Of a DNA stretch of 64,000 nucleotides, positions 1-8,451 are shown piece by piece. Under the pieces are notes generated by a model. That model saw only the letters and a list, made by a program, of their open reading frames with translations, was not told where the DNA came from and did no database searches. Both the position numbers and the translations under genes were made by a program. The DNA is from DATAES01 sp963802415 (GTDB lineage Bacteria > Actinomycetota > Acidimicrobiia > Acidimicrobiales > JACDCH01). The first letter of the stretch is position 1, and every line of letters starts with the position of its first letter. Location of the stretch: contig CAWDIH010000001.1 in the NCBI GenBank assembly GCA_963802415.1, positions 310,001 through 374,000 on the forward strand, read 5' to 3'.

Positions 1-976
1 CACCGGGTTCGTCGACATGACCGTGCGCAACAAGGCGCCGGTGACACCGAGGCGGGTGACGGTGACCGGCTCTGCCAGTTCTTCGCGCAGACTCCCGGCG
101 GCGTCGGGGTTCACCTTGTCGAGCTGGTTGGCGAGCGCGTTCAGCGCGGCCTCGGCCTCATCGGCATTGGGGTTGGCCCACGCGGTGCGCAGTTTGCGGC
201 GGACCCACGGGCCGCGCCGTTTCGGGGAGATGGTCCATCACGTTGCGTCCTTATGGATACGGCAACGGAGCGATGACGGCCTGGTCGCCGAACACGTCAC
301 GCACTGCTTTGTGCAGCGCCTTGGCGCTGTCAAAGCCGAACAAGATGCTGTCGCTGGCTTCCGGGCCGCGGTCGCGCAAACCGGTGATGAGACCCCGCAC
401 CACCGACGCGTTATCGGTGGAGCCCTCGACCACCCCGAGGGGCACCTTGGTGCCATCGGCGGTGACGCCGAGCGCACCGACCATGGCGTGACCGGGGAAG
501 TCGAACCCGTCGATGAACACGATCAGCCACCGCCGGTCGTCCAGCGGCCGGGCACGCAACTCGGCGAGACGCTCGGCGGTGGCCGTAATGAAGCGGCGGC
601 TCACAGACGACTGCGATTTTCCCGACGCGCATGCCTCCACCTCCGCGCCGACCGGTTCGAGGGCGCGGTGGTAGCGGCGACCGGACAGCCCGGCCAGCAT
701 CGACGCCACCATGTGGTCGGCCAACAGATCGACCGAGGCGAACGTGTCGTAGGACTCCAGATGCACCTCGCGCTCGACGCCGGTCTCGTCGGCGATGGTG
801 CGCACTCGCGGCCGGCGCACCGGGATCCGCCGGCCGCCCAAGGTGACCTTGCCGTCCTCGGTCCCGTGCCGGGTCGCGGCTCGGTTCGGATCATGCTGAC
901 CTTTTGGGCCGGCCACGTCGGTGACCTCGGCGTCGACGAGCCCATCACGGCCCAAGCCGATCGCCACCACACCCAC
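1..976 (-). pseudogene. IS256-family (mutator-type) transposase remnant
   Basis: The long reading frame from 976 down to about 251 carries the core of an IS256/mutator transposase: GTEDGKVTLGGRRIPVRRPR, ESYDTFASVDLL, then the catalytic-region stretch RRWLIVFIDGFDFPGHAMVG and LGVVEGSTDNASVV. Homology then continues in other frames: RCRIHKD near 245-260, MDHLPE near 230, and WVRRKLRTAWANPNADEAEAAL running off the left edge. At least two frame changes between 215 and 260 therefore break it. The N-terminus also looks short for the family (usually about 400 residues), so the 5' end may be truncated too. Non-functional relic; family assignment is confident. Confidence 0.85.
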
Positions 977-1017
977 GTAATCCTCCTGGCGCCGCGAGTG
1001 GGGCCGCGGGCGCCGGG

Positions 1018-1290
1018 ATGCGATACTTAACCCCAGTGGAGCGCAAGAAGAAACTGGACCTTCCCGGCATGGGCGAAGTCGAGGTGACCGAGATCGGCTT
1101 CCACGCGAGCGGGGAGCATTGGAACGAGTACCTGGCGGATGACGGCTCGGTCATCCGCATCAAGCTCGTTGCGACCGAAGTGCTCCGCGTCGATGGGCAG
1201 TACGATGCGGAAGGCAACCCTGCCTACTTCGTGAAATCCACCAACGTGACCAACGTGTCGGCACCAGAGGACCTTCGGAGGAAGCCGTGA
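1018..1290 (+). CDS. small conserved-type hypothetical protein upstream of hicBA
   Basis: A 90-residue acidic protein with no motif I recognise. It is rich in alternating hydrophobic/charged stretches (GEVEVTEIGFHASGEHWNEYLADDGSVIRI), consistent with a small beta-rich fold. Its stop overlaps the GTG of the next gene (GTGA at 1287-1290), so it is translationally coupled to the HicB-like antitoxin and is probably transcribed with the toxin-antitoxin pair. The true start could be ATG 1018 or GTG 1036; both are possible because no clear ribosome binding site distinguishes them. Function unknown. Confidence 0.6.
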   Translation: MRYLTPVERKKKLDLPGMGEVEVTEIGFHASGEHWNEYLADDGSVIRIKLVATEVLRVDGQYDAEGNPAYFVKSTNVTNVSAPEDLRRKP

Positions 1291-1709
1291 GCGATCTCGT
1301 CATCGACTCGCGCCCGTCGCGCCCGAGCGACCTGCTCGACTCGCGCTCGACGCCGCAGACGACGACGGATGAGTCATGGAGTGCGGCGTTCGTGTTCGAG
1401 CCAACGAACGCCGAGCAACTTGTCGACGGCGGCGTCATTTCTGCTGAAGACGTTGAGGGTGTACCGCTTGGGATCGTGCGGCTGTACGCAGAGATCGCGA
1501 CGCGACATGCGATCACGCGTCAGATCGAACCCGGTGTGTGGGTTGCCACCGTTGCTGGCCTCGAAGGTGCGTGGGGTGATGGCGACTCGCCAGAGGAAGC
1601 GGGGCGCGAGCTCGAAGAGGCGATCGTCGGATGGATCGCGGTGAAGCGACGTGTCGGCGCGAGGGACATCCCGCCGATGGAAGGCATCGACCTGAACCCA
1701 GGCGCGTAA
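1287..1709 (+). CDS. hicB: HicB-like antitoxin
   Basis: 140 residues. The C-terminal half shows the HicB antitoxin pattern: GVWVATVAGLEGAWGDGDS followed by PEEAGRELEEAIVGWIAVKRR, the degenerate RNase H-like fold in which a strand pair is followed by an amphipathic helix. The N-terminal 45 residues are low-complexity and not conserved in the family. The gene starts with GTG overlapping the previous stop and lies 11 bp before the HicA-like toxin. The antitoxin-first order is one of the two known for hic loci. HicB proteins neutralise HicA and often repress their own promoter; the latter is family knowledge, not seen here. Confidence 0.75.
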   Translation: MSDLVIDSRPSRPSDLLDSRSTPQTTTDESWSAAFVFEPTNAEQLVDGGVISAEDVEGVPLGIVRLYAEIATRHAITRQIEPGVWVATVAGLEGAWGDGDSPEEAGRELEEAIVGWIAVKRRVGARDIPPMEGIDLNPGA

Positions 1710-1720
1710 TACGCCGCGTC

Positions 1721-2077
1721 GTGTCGCTGCCGGCGGCGACGAAACGTCGTGACCTCATCAAGCGGTTCAAGGCGCTCGGTTGGACCGGGCCGCACAAGGG
1801 CGTGGGCGATCATCCTGAGTACATGGAGAAGAACGGCCGCGTCGTCAAGGTGCCCAACAAACACTCACAACGCAGTGATATTGGGCGTGTTTTGTTGAAG
1901 ATGATCCTTGACGAGGCGGGGATTTCGGTCGATGAATGGGTAGGCACCAAGAGGAAGACAGGCGGCAAATCTGATGGTGGTCAAGAAGCAGACGCACACG
2001 ACATCGACGACGACGACAAAGACATCGGTGGTGACGAACCTCCGCGTCGTCCCCCGAGTCGGTGGGAACGAGGATGA
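1721..2077 (+). CDS. hicA: HicA-like mRNA interferase toxin
   Basis: The reading frame from GTG 1721 gives SLPAATKRRDLIKRFKALGW, then a GxGDHPEYM segment, VVKVPNKHSQRSDIGRVLLK and ILDEAGISVDEW. This is the double-stranded-RNA-binding-like HicA fold with its conserved helix-strand order. The catalytic histidine region (usually GSH) appears as GVGDHPEY, so the key His would be H31. The C-terminal acidic tail of about 45 residues (DIDDDDKDIGGDE) is unusual for HicA, which normally ends soon after the ISVDEW helix, and this tail overlaps another frame. Partner of the adjacent HicB-like antitoxin; expected to cleave mRNA when unrestrained. Confidence 0.75.
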   Translation: MSLPAATKRRDLIKRFKALGWTGPHKGVGDHPEYMEKNGRVVKVPNKHSQRSDIGRVLLKMILDEAGISVDEWVGTKRKTGGKSDGGQEADAHDIDDDDKDIGGDEPPRRPPSRWERG

Positions 2078-2168
2078 ACGAACCGAGTTCGAGAACTTCG
2101 CCGACTTGGCCCGTCGTCTCGTGCAAGTACCCAAACACGAGATCGACGAAGAACGCTGCGAGGGTTAG
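1974..2168 (+). CDS. small acidic hypothetical protein overlapping the hicA tail
   Basis: A 64-codon frame overlaps the acidic tail of the HicA-like gene. Its second half, FENFADLARRLVQVPKHEID, has the look of a real short soluble helix protein rather than a shadow frame. A start at GTG 2028 would remove the threonine-rich leader. It converges on the IS1595 transposase remnant, whose stop it touches at 2165-2168. No function can be assigned. Confidence 0.4.
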   Translation: MVVKKQTHTTSTTTTKTSVVTNLRVVPRVGGNEDERTEFENFADLARRLVQVPKHEIDEERCEG

Positions 2169-2473
2169 CTTCCCGTTAGCTCGCTCCACGTCAGCCGTCG
2201 ACCGGCGACGTTGTTGAGCACCATCGTGAACCGTCCGAAGTCGGTCAGGTCGCGATGGTTGAACGTGAACACACGCTCGTCGATGAAGCGGAACAGGTGT
2301 ATCGGGGACACCGACACGTAGGTCCCATGCAGGCCCCTCTTGAGCAAGCTCCAGAAGTTTTCGATGCCGTTCGTATGCACGCGACCGCTCACGTAGGTGG
2401 TCCTGGTGTTCGACTTCGAAGAAGAACATGACGATCTCCCTGCAGGACAGATAGCCCGCACGCCGGCTTCCAC
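2165..2473 (-). pseudogene. IS1595-family transposase, C-terminal fragment
   Basis: Residues from about 2400 downward read YVSGRVHTNGIENFWSLLKR, GLHGTYVSVSPIHLFRFIDE and RVFTFNHRDLTDFGRF, the C-terminal third of an IS1595 (ISXO2-like) transposase, including the HTN-x-IENFWSLLKRG block. The first about 25 codons of the frame are unrelated and nothing upstream encodes the N-terminal zinc ribbon or the first catalytic aspartates. The element is therefore 5'-truncated at about 2400. Confidence 0.85.
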
Positions 2474-2532
2474 AGACTTTCCCTCCGGGATCGGACCGGC
2501 GGCATGAGCACGCCCCGCTCCAGTCGGGTTGT

Positions 2533-2617
2533 CACGTACGTGTCAAACCTTTCTGCCTCAGGTCGTCAGATAGTCCTTGACACCGGCGCTTCACGCGCGT
2601 CAGGTAGTCCCTGTCAC
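2533..2617 (+). promoter_or_regulatory. palindrome and imperfect direct repeat upstream of the 2633 gene
   Basis: A perfect 10-bp palindrome CACGTACGTG lies at 2533-2542. A 20-bp direct repeat follows: CGTCAGATAGTCCTTGACAC at 2564-2583 and CGTCAGGTAGTCCCTGTCAC at 2598-2617, matching at 17 of 20 positions with starts 34 bp apart. TTGACA (2577-2582) could serve as a -35. The gene start at 2633 has GGAGG 9 bp upstream. The arrangement suggests an operator or iteron-like site controlling the winged-helix/ParA pair; this is inference. Confidence 0.4.
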
Positions 2618-2632
2618 TCGGAGGTTCCCACG

Positions 2633-3268
2633 ATGCTTCGCCCGTCCACCGCCGACAGCACCCACTGGCTCACCATGCACGATCCGCTGACCGTCGTTCC
2701 GTGGCCCGACGCCATCGTCGAGCGGTTCGGGCACGCGCCGCGGAGCGTGTACGTCGAGACCTACTGGCTGCCGATCCTCGGGCCATCGGCAACGTGGGCG
2801 ATGCGGCGACTGATCGCGTGGCTCGACGCCGAGCCCGATGGCTACGAGCTCCCGCTCGCCGAACTCGGACGCGCACTGGGCCTCGGATCGGGCAGCGGCC
2901 GCAACGCCGCCGTGACCCGCACGCTCTCGCGGCTCATCACGTTCGGCATGGCGACACCGCTCGGCGACGCGCTCGCCGTCCGGCGGATGCTGGCCCCGCT
3001 CACCCGCCGCCAGGTGCGGATGCTGCCCGACGCTCTCGCGGCCCGCCACGATGCCGAGCCCGCCGCCGCCTACCGGCCACTCAGCGGGACCCGGCTCGAG
3101 CCCGCAAGCACGACGCTGTGTGACACAACATCCCTGGTCAGGGTCGCTCCGGCGGTCGAAGACGCCCGCCACGGTGAGGCCGGCACCGGGACGGCGGCAC
3201 GGTCGGGGAAGCCGACCGCCGTCCCGCCGGCGTCCGTCCGCTGCGCCGACCATGGAGGCGCCCGATGA
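2633..3268 (+). CDS. hypothetical winged-helix-like protein of the conjugative element
   Basis: 211 residues from ATG 2633, chosen because GGAGG precedes it; the frame is open further upstream. The central part (SVYVETYWLPILGPSATWAM, then ELPLAELGRALGLGSGSGRN and AAVTRTLSRLITFGMA) looks like a helix-rich DNA-binding module, with the RNAAVTRTLSRLITFG segment suited to a recognition helix. It is followed by LAVRRMLAPLTRRQVRMLP. The C-terminal 70 residues are low complexity. It overlaps the ParA-like gene by 4 bp (ATGA), so the two are coupled. Small proteins of this kind beside ParA-like ATPases are common in actinobacterial conjugative elements. Exact role unknown. Confidence 0.6.
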   Translation: MLRPSTADSTHWLTMHDPLTVVPWPDAIVERFGHAPRSVYVETYWLPILGPSATWAMRRLIAWLDAEPDGYELPLAELGRALGLGSGSGRNAAVTRTLSRLITFGMATPLGDALAVRRMLAPLTRRQVRMLPDALAARHDAEPAAAYRPLSGTRLEPASTTLCDTTSLVRVAPAVEDARHGEAGTGTAARSGKPTAVPPASVRCADHGGAR

Positions 3269-3904
3269 GTCGCCGCATGATCTGGCTCCACGGCGCCCGC
3301 GGCGGGCATGGCACGACGACCCTCGCCACCACGCTCGCCCTCTACGCCGCTGGCCATCAGCCGACCGCGCTAGTGAGCAGCGATCCCGCTTCCACCGCTG
3401 CGCTCATCGGCATCCCGTTGCCCGTCGCCGACGACCAGGTGCACGTCGCACCGAACCTCATGCTCACGACCGAGCTGGACAGCGCTGGCGAGTCCGCACC
3501 GGAGATCGTCGTGATCGACGCCGGACTCGGCCTCAGCGAGGCTGACGCGCGGCGGGCGACGAGCACTACGTCGTCCTCCGGGGACCGTGCTACGTCGCCC
3601 TGGCCAGCCTCCTGGCGGCCTCTGGCGGCCGACCCGACGGGATCATCCTTGTCGCCGAGCCGAGGCGCAGCCTCACCGCCCGCGACGTGACCGACGTGCT
3701 CGATGTCCCTGTCATCGCAATCGTCAACGCCACCCCCGACGTCGCCCGAACCATCGACGCCGGACTCCTCATCTCGCGCCTGCACCGCCTACGTGAGTTC
3801 GACCCTCTCCGCGCCCTCGCAACCGACCCCTACGCCGGACGACTCCGACCCTCCACCGCGCACCGCGTCAACGACTCAACCTACGAAAAACGCGGCACAG
3901 ACTT

Positions 3905-3929
3905 GCCGTTATCGCAATGCGATAACGGC
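3905..3929 (+). promoter_or_regulatory. perfect 12-bp inverted repeat upstream of the relaxase
   Basis: GCCGTTATCGCA and its exact reverse complement TGCGATAACGGC are separated by a single A. The site lies 92 bp upstream of the relaxase start and 26 bp upstream of the shared 35-bp element. It could be an operator for an XRE-type repressor (the half-site ATCGCAA also occurs before the XRE gene at 58316) or part of the transfer origin. Sequence alone does not decide. Confidence 0.55.
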
Positions 3930-3955
3930 GCTGAGGTGTCGCGCGCCGAAAATCG

Positions 3956-3990
3956 CGTCGCGCTTTTGGGCTCGCGACCGTACGTGGATG
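3956..3990 (+). promoter_or_regulatory. shared 35-bp upstream element, copy A (relaxase)
   Basis: Copy A of a four-copy element. It begins CGTCGCGCTTTTGGGC and ends GTACGTGGATG, with 8 bp between the two blocks. It ends 30 bp before the relaxase GTG. Copies B and D (both minus strand) match it over both blocks with the same spacing; copy C is more diverged. Likely a promoter or activator site. Confidence 0.65.
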
Positions 3991-4020
3991 AGGTATGGGA
4001 CCGTCCCTGCGGAGCGAGCC

Positions 4021-7000
4021 GTGCTGAACATCGGCAGGCTCGCGCCCGGAGCGGCGGACTACTACATCGGCGAGGTCGCGACCTCCGCCGAGGACTACTA
4101 CACGGGCAAGGGCGAGGCGCACGGCCGGTGGGTCGGGTCGCTCGCTGATCGGTTCGGCCTGCGCGGCGGAGTGACGCCCGAGGCGTTCCGTGCGGTCCTC
4201 GATGGTCGCCACCCGATCACGGGCGAGCAGCTCGCCCGATCCCGCGCGGGATGCCACACGCACCGCACCGGCGATCCGAATCAGCGTGGTTTCTTCGACG
4301 ACGACGTCTTGGACACTGCACGGGTCGCGTCGCGCCTGCGCGTCACCGTCGGCCGCGTCCGCCAGCTCGCGCTGGCCGGCCAACGGGTCGGGAGCCTCGC
4401 TCGGACGGCTCACTACCTGCGCGGCGAGCGGGTGGCGCGGGACGGACACCGTGGTCCGGCGGCGTGGGTCTTTCCCCGCCACGAGGTCGAGCGCTTCGAA
4501 GCCGAACACCGCTCGACCAAGGCGCGTCCCGGCTACGACCTCACACTGCGACCGCCCAAGAGCGTGAGCATCCTCTGGGCGCTCGGCACACCAGAACAGC
4601 GCGCCACTATCCGCCAGGCGCACGCCGAGGCGGTCGACGCCGTTGTCGACTACATGGAACGCCACGCCGTGTTCGCTCGACGAGGTAGCGGCGATCGCGG
4701 CCGGATCGAAGTGGACGGGGTCGTCGCCGCGGCGTTCGATCATCGGACGAGCCGAGCCGGTGACCCGCTGCTGCACACGCACGTGGTGACCGCGAACCTC
4801 ACGCGCACCGCCGACGATCGCTGGCAAGCGATCGACGCTCGGGGGTTGTTCGAGCACGCTCGGCCGGGCGGCTTCCTCTATCAGGCCCAACTGCGCCACC
4901 TTCTCACCGCCCGGCTGGGCGTCGCGTGGGAGCCGGTCCGCAATGGCTGGGCCGAGGTCAGCGGCGTGCCGCGCGCCGTGATCCGCGCGTTCTCGAAGCG
5001 GCGGGACGAGATCGAGGAGATGGTGGCCGAGTCCGGCTACAAGTCCGCCCGGGCGCATCAAGCGGCCACACTCACGACGCGGAAGGCCAAGGCGTACGGC
5101 GTGACTGCCAACGCGCTCGATGCGAAGTGGCGTGACGAGACGGCGGAGCTGGGCTTCGGTCCCGAGGACGTGGCGAACTGCTTCGGGAAGCAAGCGGAGA
5201 CCAAGACGCCGGTTATCGACCGGGATGCGGTGTTCACTGACCTTGCGTCCCCGCTCGGACTCACTCGGCAGGCTTCGACCTTCGGGCGCGGCGAAGTTGT
5301 GGAGGCGCTGAGCGAGCGCCTCGCGGGCTGTTCGGCCGCAGACATCGAGCACTTCGTCGACGAGTTCCTCGTCTCGGCCCACGTCCAACCGCTCGCGCCG
5401 GACCGCTCCGTAGGCGAGTGGGTCTGGCGCCGCGGCGGCGACCGGACGCGCAGCAACGACCTGGCCCGCTACTCGACACCCGAACTGCTGTCGCTCGAGC
5501 GCCGCCTGCTCGCGTGGTCGAGCGACGGGTTCGGAGCACCCACGCCGGGCGCGGCTGAACCAGCGGTGGACGCAGTCCTCGCCACCCGTAATGAGCTGTC
5601 GATCGAGCAGGAGGCGATGGTGCGCTCGGTCTGCTCGGTCGGCGCACCCGCCATCCAGCCCGTCGCCGGTCGCCCGGGCGCCGGCAAGACGTACGCGATG
5701 GCCGCCGCGGTCGAAGCGTTCACTGCATCCGGTATCCCGGTTGTCGGTTGCGCGCTCTCGGCGACGGCGGCGACCGAGCTGGAAGCTGCGACTCATCTCG
5801 GCGAGCTGACGGGACGGGAGGCCTCGACGATCGCTCGCCTCCTCATCGACATCGACCGGCAGGGTCTGGCGCTCAGGACGGTGCTCGTGATCGATGAGGC
5901 TTCGATGGTCGGGACCCGCGACCTGGCCCGGCTTGCCGAGCACATCTCGCGAGCACACGGAGCCTTGAAGCTCATCGGCGACCCCGACCAACACGGTCCC
6001 GTCGAGACCGGCGGCGTTTTCCGCACACTCGTGGCCGCCCAGGGCGATCGTCTCGTGCAGCTGGTCGAAAACAACCGTCAGCTCGACGACGGCGACCGCG
6101 TCAGCATCGACTCCTACCGCCAAGGCCTCGTCGAGTCTGCTCTGTCGCGCTACGACGCCGCCGGAAGGATCGTTCGCTCACCCAACGCCCGTGCCAGCTA
6201 CGACGCCATCGTCAACGACTGGCACGAGACCGTTGCTGCCGGCGGGCGCGACCCGATGATCGCCGGGCCGAACCGTGTTCGCGTCGCGTTGAACAACGGG
6301 GCTCGCGCTCGGCTCATCGCGGATGGCGTGATCTCCGGCGAGCGGTTGGTCGCGGCCGAGCGCGAGTACCGCGTCGGTGAGTGGGTAGTGGCGCGGCGCA
6401 ACGACCGCCGCCTGGTCGGCGACCAGGGTTCGTTCGTGAAGAACGGCAGCGGCGGGCGCGTCGCCCTGGTCGATCGCCGCAAGCGCCAACTCACGGTCGA
6501 CTTCGACAAGGAGGGCCGCGTCGTCCTGCCGTCCAAGTACCTCGACGCCGGCTGGCTCGACTACGGCTATGCCCGCACGACCTACGGCGTCCAGGGCGCG
6601 ACCCTCGAACGCGCGCTCTATCACGCGGGCGACGAGTCGAGCTTCGAGGAGGGTTACGTCGCGCTCACCCGTGGGCGGATCGACACGCGTATCTACCTCG
6701 TCGACGGCACGACGGCGGTGGACGATGAGAGTGGGCACCGCGCGCACGATGCGGGTCCGACGGGGCTCGACACCGTCTCGGCGGCCATGGAGCGCCGGCG
6801 TGCGAAGGCATTGGCCCACGATGTCGATTCGACCGCCGATCGGGTTCGGTCCGAGTTCGGCGGGTGGGATCTCGCCCGAGTGCGCCACGAACGCAACCGC
6901 CTCGAGTCCATGCTCGCGAGCGCTCCGCCGGAGGTGTCGCAAGCGCTCGAGGCCGCTGGCCGACGCCACGATGCACTCGACGCGAAGCGGCGCAGTTGGA

Positions 7001-7509
7001 TCGAACGGCTGGCGGTCGCCCAACGCAACGCGCGCTCATGGAACCCGCGGACAAGACGCCTAGCACCTGCGGCCATCGCGAGAGCGCAACGTGAACTCAC
7101 CACGATCACAGAGTCGCTCGGCGGCCTCGACGTTCGAATCGGCTTGCTCCGCGCTCAGTGGCAAACCCGTCGCTCCTACTTCGAGCTGCACGCCGACGAA
7201 GTCGAACGCTTCAACCTCGTGCGGCATGCCGAGCAAGCGCGTGAGCTTCAAGTGCGAACGGCTGCCCGGCTGCATCCGCCCGACGCAATCGTCGCAGTTC
7301 TCGGTCTCGAGCCCGATGTTGCCTCTGAGCGGCAAGCGTGGCTTCATGCGGTGGAGACCCAGGCGGTGCACAACGAGCGCTTCGGAACAGGGCTGCACAC
7401 GAATGCCGAGGCGCGCTGGTCCGACACGATTGCAGAAGCGTCCATCGCCGTGGCGCGAGCAGAGCTCCGTGGCATGGAACTCGCCGACGCTGAGCTTAGC
7501 TTGCTCTAG
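4021..7509 (+). CDS. MobF (TrwC/TraI-type) relaxase-helicase
   Basis: 1162 residues from GTG 4021, preceded by GGAG; the frame is open upstream but LNIGRLAPGAADYY is the family start. Two tyrosine pairs (Y14/Y15, Y26/Y27) are candidates for the nicking residues. YDLTLRPPKSVSILWA and the metal-binding HTHVVTANL (H252, H254) complete the relaxase domain. Residues about 97-165 form an inserted helix-turn-helix-like segment (DTARVASRLRVTVGRVRQLA). The helicase part has Walker A GRPGAGKTYA near residue 552, Walker B VLVIDEASM near 622, and motifs TTYGVQGATL and YVALTRGR near 855-880. It should nick the transfer origin, stay bound to the 5' end and unwind DNA for export through the VirD4/VirB4 channel encoded at 24-31 kb. 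Confidence 0.93.
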   Translation: MLNIGRLAPGAADYYIGEVATSAEDYYTGKGEAHGRWVGSLADRFGLRGGVTPEAFRAVLDGRHPITGEQLARSRAGCHTHRTGDPNQRGFFDDDVLDTARVASRLRVTVGRVRQLALAGQRVGSLARTAHYLRGERVARDGHRGPAAWVFPRHEVERFEAEHRSTKARPGYDLTLRPPKSVSILWALGTPEQRATIRQAHAEAVDAVVDYMERHAVFARRGSGDRGRIEVDGVVAAAFDHRTSRAGDPLLHTHVVTANLTRTADDRWQAIDARGLFEHARPGGFLYQAQLRHLLTARLGVAWEPVRNGWAEVSGVPRAVIRAFSKRRDEIEEMVAESGYKSARAHQAATLTTRKAKAYGVTANALDAKWRDETAELGFGPEDVANCFGKQAETKTPVIDRDAVFTDLASPLGLTRQASTFGRGEVVEALSERLAGCSAADIEHFVDEFLVSAHVQPLAPDRSVGEWVWRRGGDRTRSNDLARYSTPELLSLERRLLAWSSDGFGAPTPGAAEPAVDAVLATRNELSIEQEAMVRSVCSVGAPAIQPVAGRPGAGKTYAMAAAVEAFTASGIPVVGCALSATAATELEAATHLGELTGREASTIARLLIDIDRQGLALRTVLVIDEASMVGTRDLARLAEHISRAHGALKLIGDPDQHGPVETGGVFRTLVAAQGDRLVQLVENNRQLDDGDRVSIDSYRQGLVESALSRYDAAGRIVRSPNARASYDAIVNDWHETVAAGGRDPMIAGPNRVRVALNNGARARLIADGVISGERLVAAEREYRVGEWVVARRNDRRLVGDQGSFVKNGSGGRVALVDRRKRQLTVDFDKEGRVVLPSKYLDAGWLDYGYARTTYGVQGATLERALYHAGDESSFEEGYVALTRGRIDTRIYLVDGTTAVDDESGHRAHDAGPTGLDTVSAAMERRRAKALAHDVDSTADRVRSEFGGWDLARVRHERNRLESMLASAPPEVSQALEAAGRRHDALDAKRRSWIERLAVAQRNARSWNPRTRRLAPAAIARAQRELTTITESLGGLDVRIGLLRAQWQTRRSYFELHADEVERFNLVRHAEQARELQVRTAARLHPPDAIVAVLGLEPDVASERQAWLHAVETQAVHNERFGTGLHTNAEARWSDTIAEASIAVARAELRGMELADAELSLL

Positions 7510-7563
7510 CTCCACGCCCTCGACTGTCCACTCCGACGGTCGCGGCTGGGCGCGCCCCCGTCG

Positions 7564-7575
7564 GCACTTCGGTGC
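7564..7575. terminator. short UUCG-loop hairpin between convergent genes
   Basis: GCAC-TTCG-GTGC forms a 4-bp stem with a very stable TTCG tetraloop, in the 100-bp gap between the relaxase stop (7509) and the stop of the opposing Abi-like gene (7612). No T-run follows. Weak terminator candidate for both genes. Confidence 0.3.
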
Positions 7576-7611
7576 GGCCGTCGACGGCCCGGGAGCCTTG
7601 CCAGTCGCATT

Positions 7612-8451
7612 TCAGCGGCCGAGATGGCGATCGAGGCTTGCAAGAACCATCTGTGCAACAGAGCACGCCTCTCGAACTACGAGCAGTGCCATCTCCGGTG
7701 TCATGGCGGTTGGAAGCGTGCGTCCGTGGCCTGTGCCTTCAATGTTCCGCAGCTCGTTCGTCAGCCGCGCGATCGACCAGGACGACTGCAGCATCTCGCG
7801 AACCTGCGGCCCGCCGGGCTGTGATACATCCACGTCCTTCGGATGGACCCCAAGTCGGTCTCTTGCGTGAAACCAGAGCTGCTCGAAATCTGTGCCCGAC
7901 GAGTACGGTGTCGAGAACACGTCCAGCACGTACTTCGCTGTCGACTCGAGCATCTCTTTCGCTGTTCCGAGCAGCAGCGCCGGATCATCGGTGGCCCGCC
8001 GGAGCCGAGCGAGTTGATCCTCGATCGCGGGCCTACCCAGTACTGCGGACACCTGGCCGACACCAGCAGGTCGCAACTGGCCGTCGTCACTCAGCTCCCA
8101 GTCGATCCGTGAGAACACGCGCTGCAACATCAGCACGTTGTCCCGGCGGCGTTGCTCCTCGCTCGGGTCTTGGCACGGCGTGAACACGCCCGCGACTCGG
8201 AACTCCGCGAGCAGGCCGTCCATCAACTCGCGCGAACGGGCTGGCTCTCGGACGGCCGCCGAGACAGTCTCTCGGATGCGATCCTCCTTGTTCATCTGTT
8301 GCGTCTGGCTCTGCGAGTCGTATGGGGCCGCGTAGCCATAACCAGCACGCGCGAAAGCCCGCGTCAGCACGGAGTGGCGTGGTCCAGCGCCACCGGCGAC
8401 GAAGGCGCCGAGTGCTGCACCGACCTCGTCGCTAACGGGATGTTTGGTCAT
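7612..8451 (-). CDS. Abi_C-domain (abortive infection C-terminal) protein
   Basis: 279 residues. The C-terminal half fits the abortive-infection C-terminal domain: ARLRRATDDPALLLGTAKEM, ESTAKYVLDVF, DFEQLWFHARDRLGVHPKDV, MLQSSWSIARLTNELRNIEG and TGHGRTLPTAMTPEMALLVV. The TGHGR motif after a lRN stretch matches the family's RN-x-x-GxxHG region, HEPN-like in character. The N-terminal 120 residues (RIRETVSAAVREPARSREL) are a helical domain without clear relatives. Proteins of this kind act as toxins in phage-triggered dormancy in some systems; that role is inferred here. It is convergent with the relaxase and follows a damaged frame at 8448-8831. Confidence 0.7.
   Translation of the reverse strand: MTKHPVSDEVGAALGAFVAGGAGPRHSVLTRAFARAGYGYAAPYDSQSQTQQMNKEDRIRETVSAAVREPARSRELMDGLLAEFRVAGVFTPCQDPSEEQRRRDNVLMLQRVFSRIDWELSDDGQLRPAGVGQVSAVLGRPAIEDQLARLRRATDDPALLLGTAKEMLESTAKYVLDVFSTPYSSGTDFEQLWFHARDRLGVHPKDVDVSQPGGPQVREMLQSSWSIARLTNELRNIEGTGHGRTLPTAMTPEMALLVVREACSVAQMVLASLDRHLGR

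Larger units (their letters stand above)
3265..4148 (+). pseudogene. ParA/MinD-like ATPase, split by a frameshift
   Basis: The first frame (3265 on) gives a signature ATPase start, WLHGARGGHGTTTLATTLAL, a deviant Walker A of the ParA/TadZ kind, then IVVIDAGLGLSEADARR. Near 3545-3558 homology jumps to another frame: HYVVLRGPCYVALASLLA, then IILVAEPRRSLTARDVTDVL, VPVIAIVNATPDVARTID and GLLISRLHRLREFDPLRAL. One base lost or gained explains this. The second frame stays open to 4148, past the relaxase start, so the natural stop is probably near 3880-3900 and may be masked by another indel. Likely a partition or element-maintenance ATPase coupled to the 2633 gene. Confidence 0.65.
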
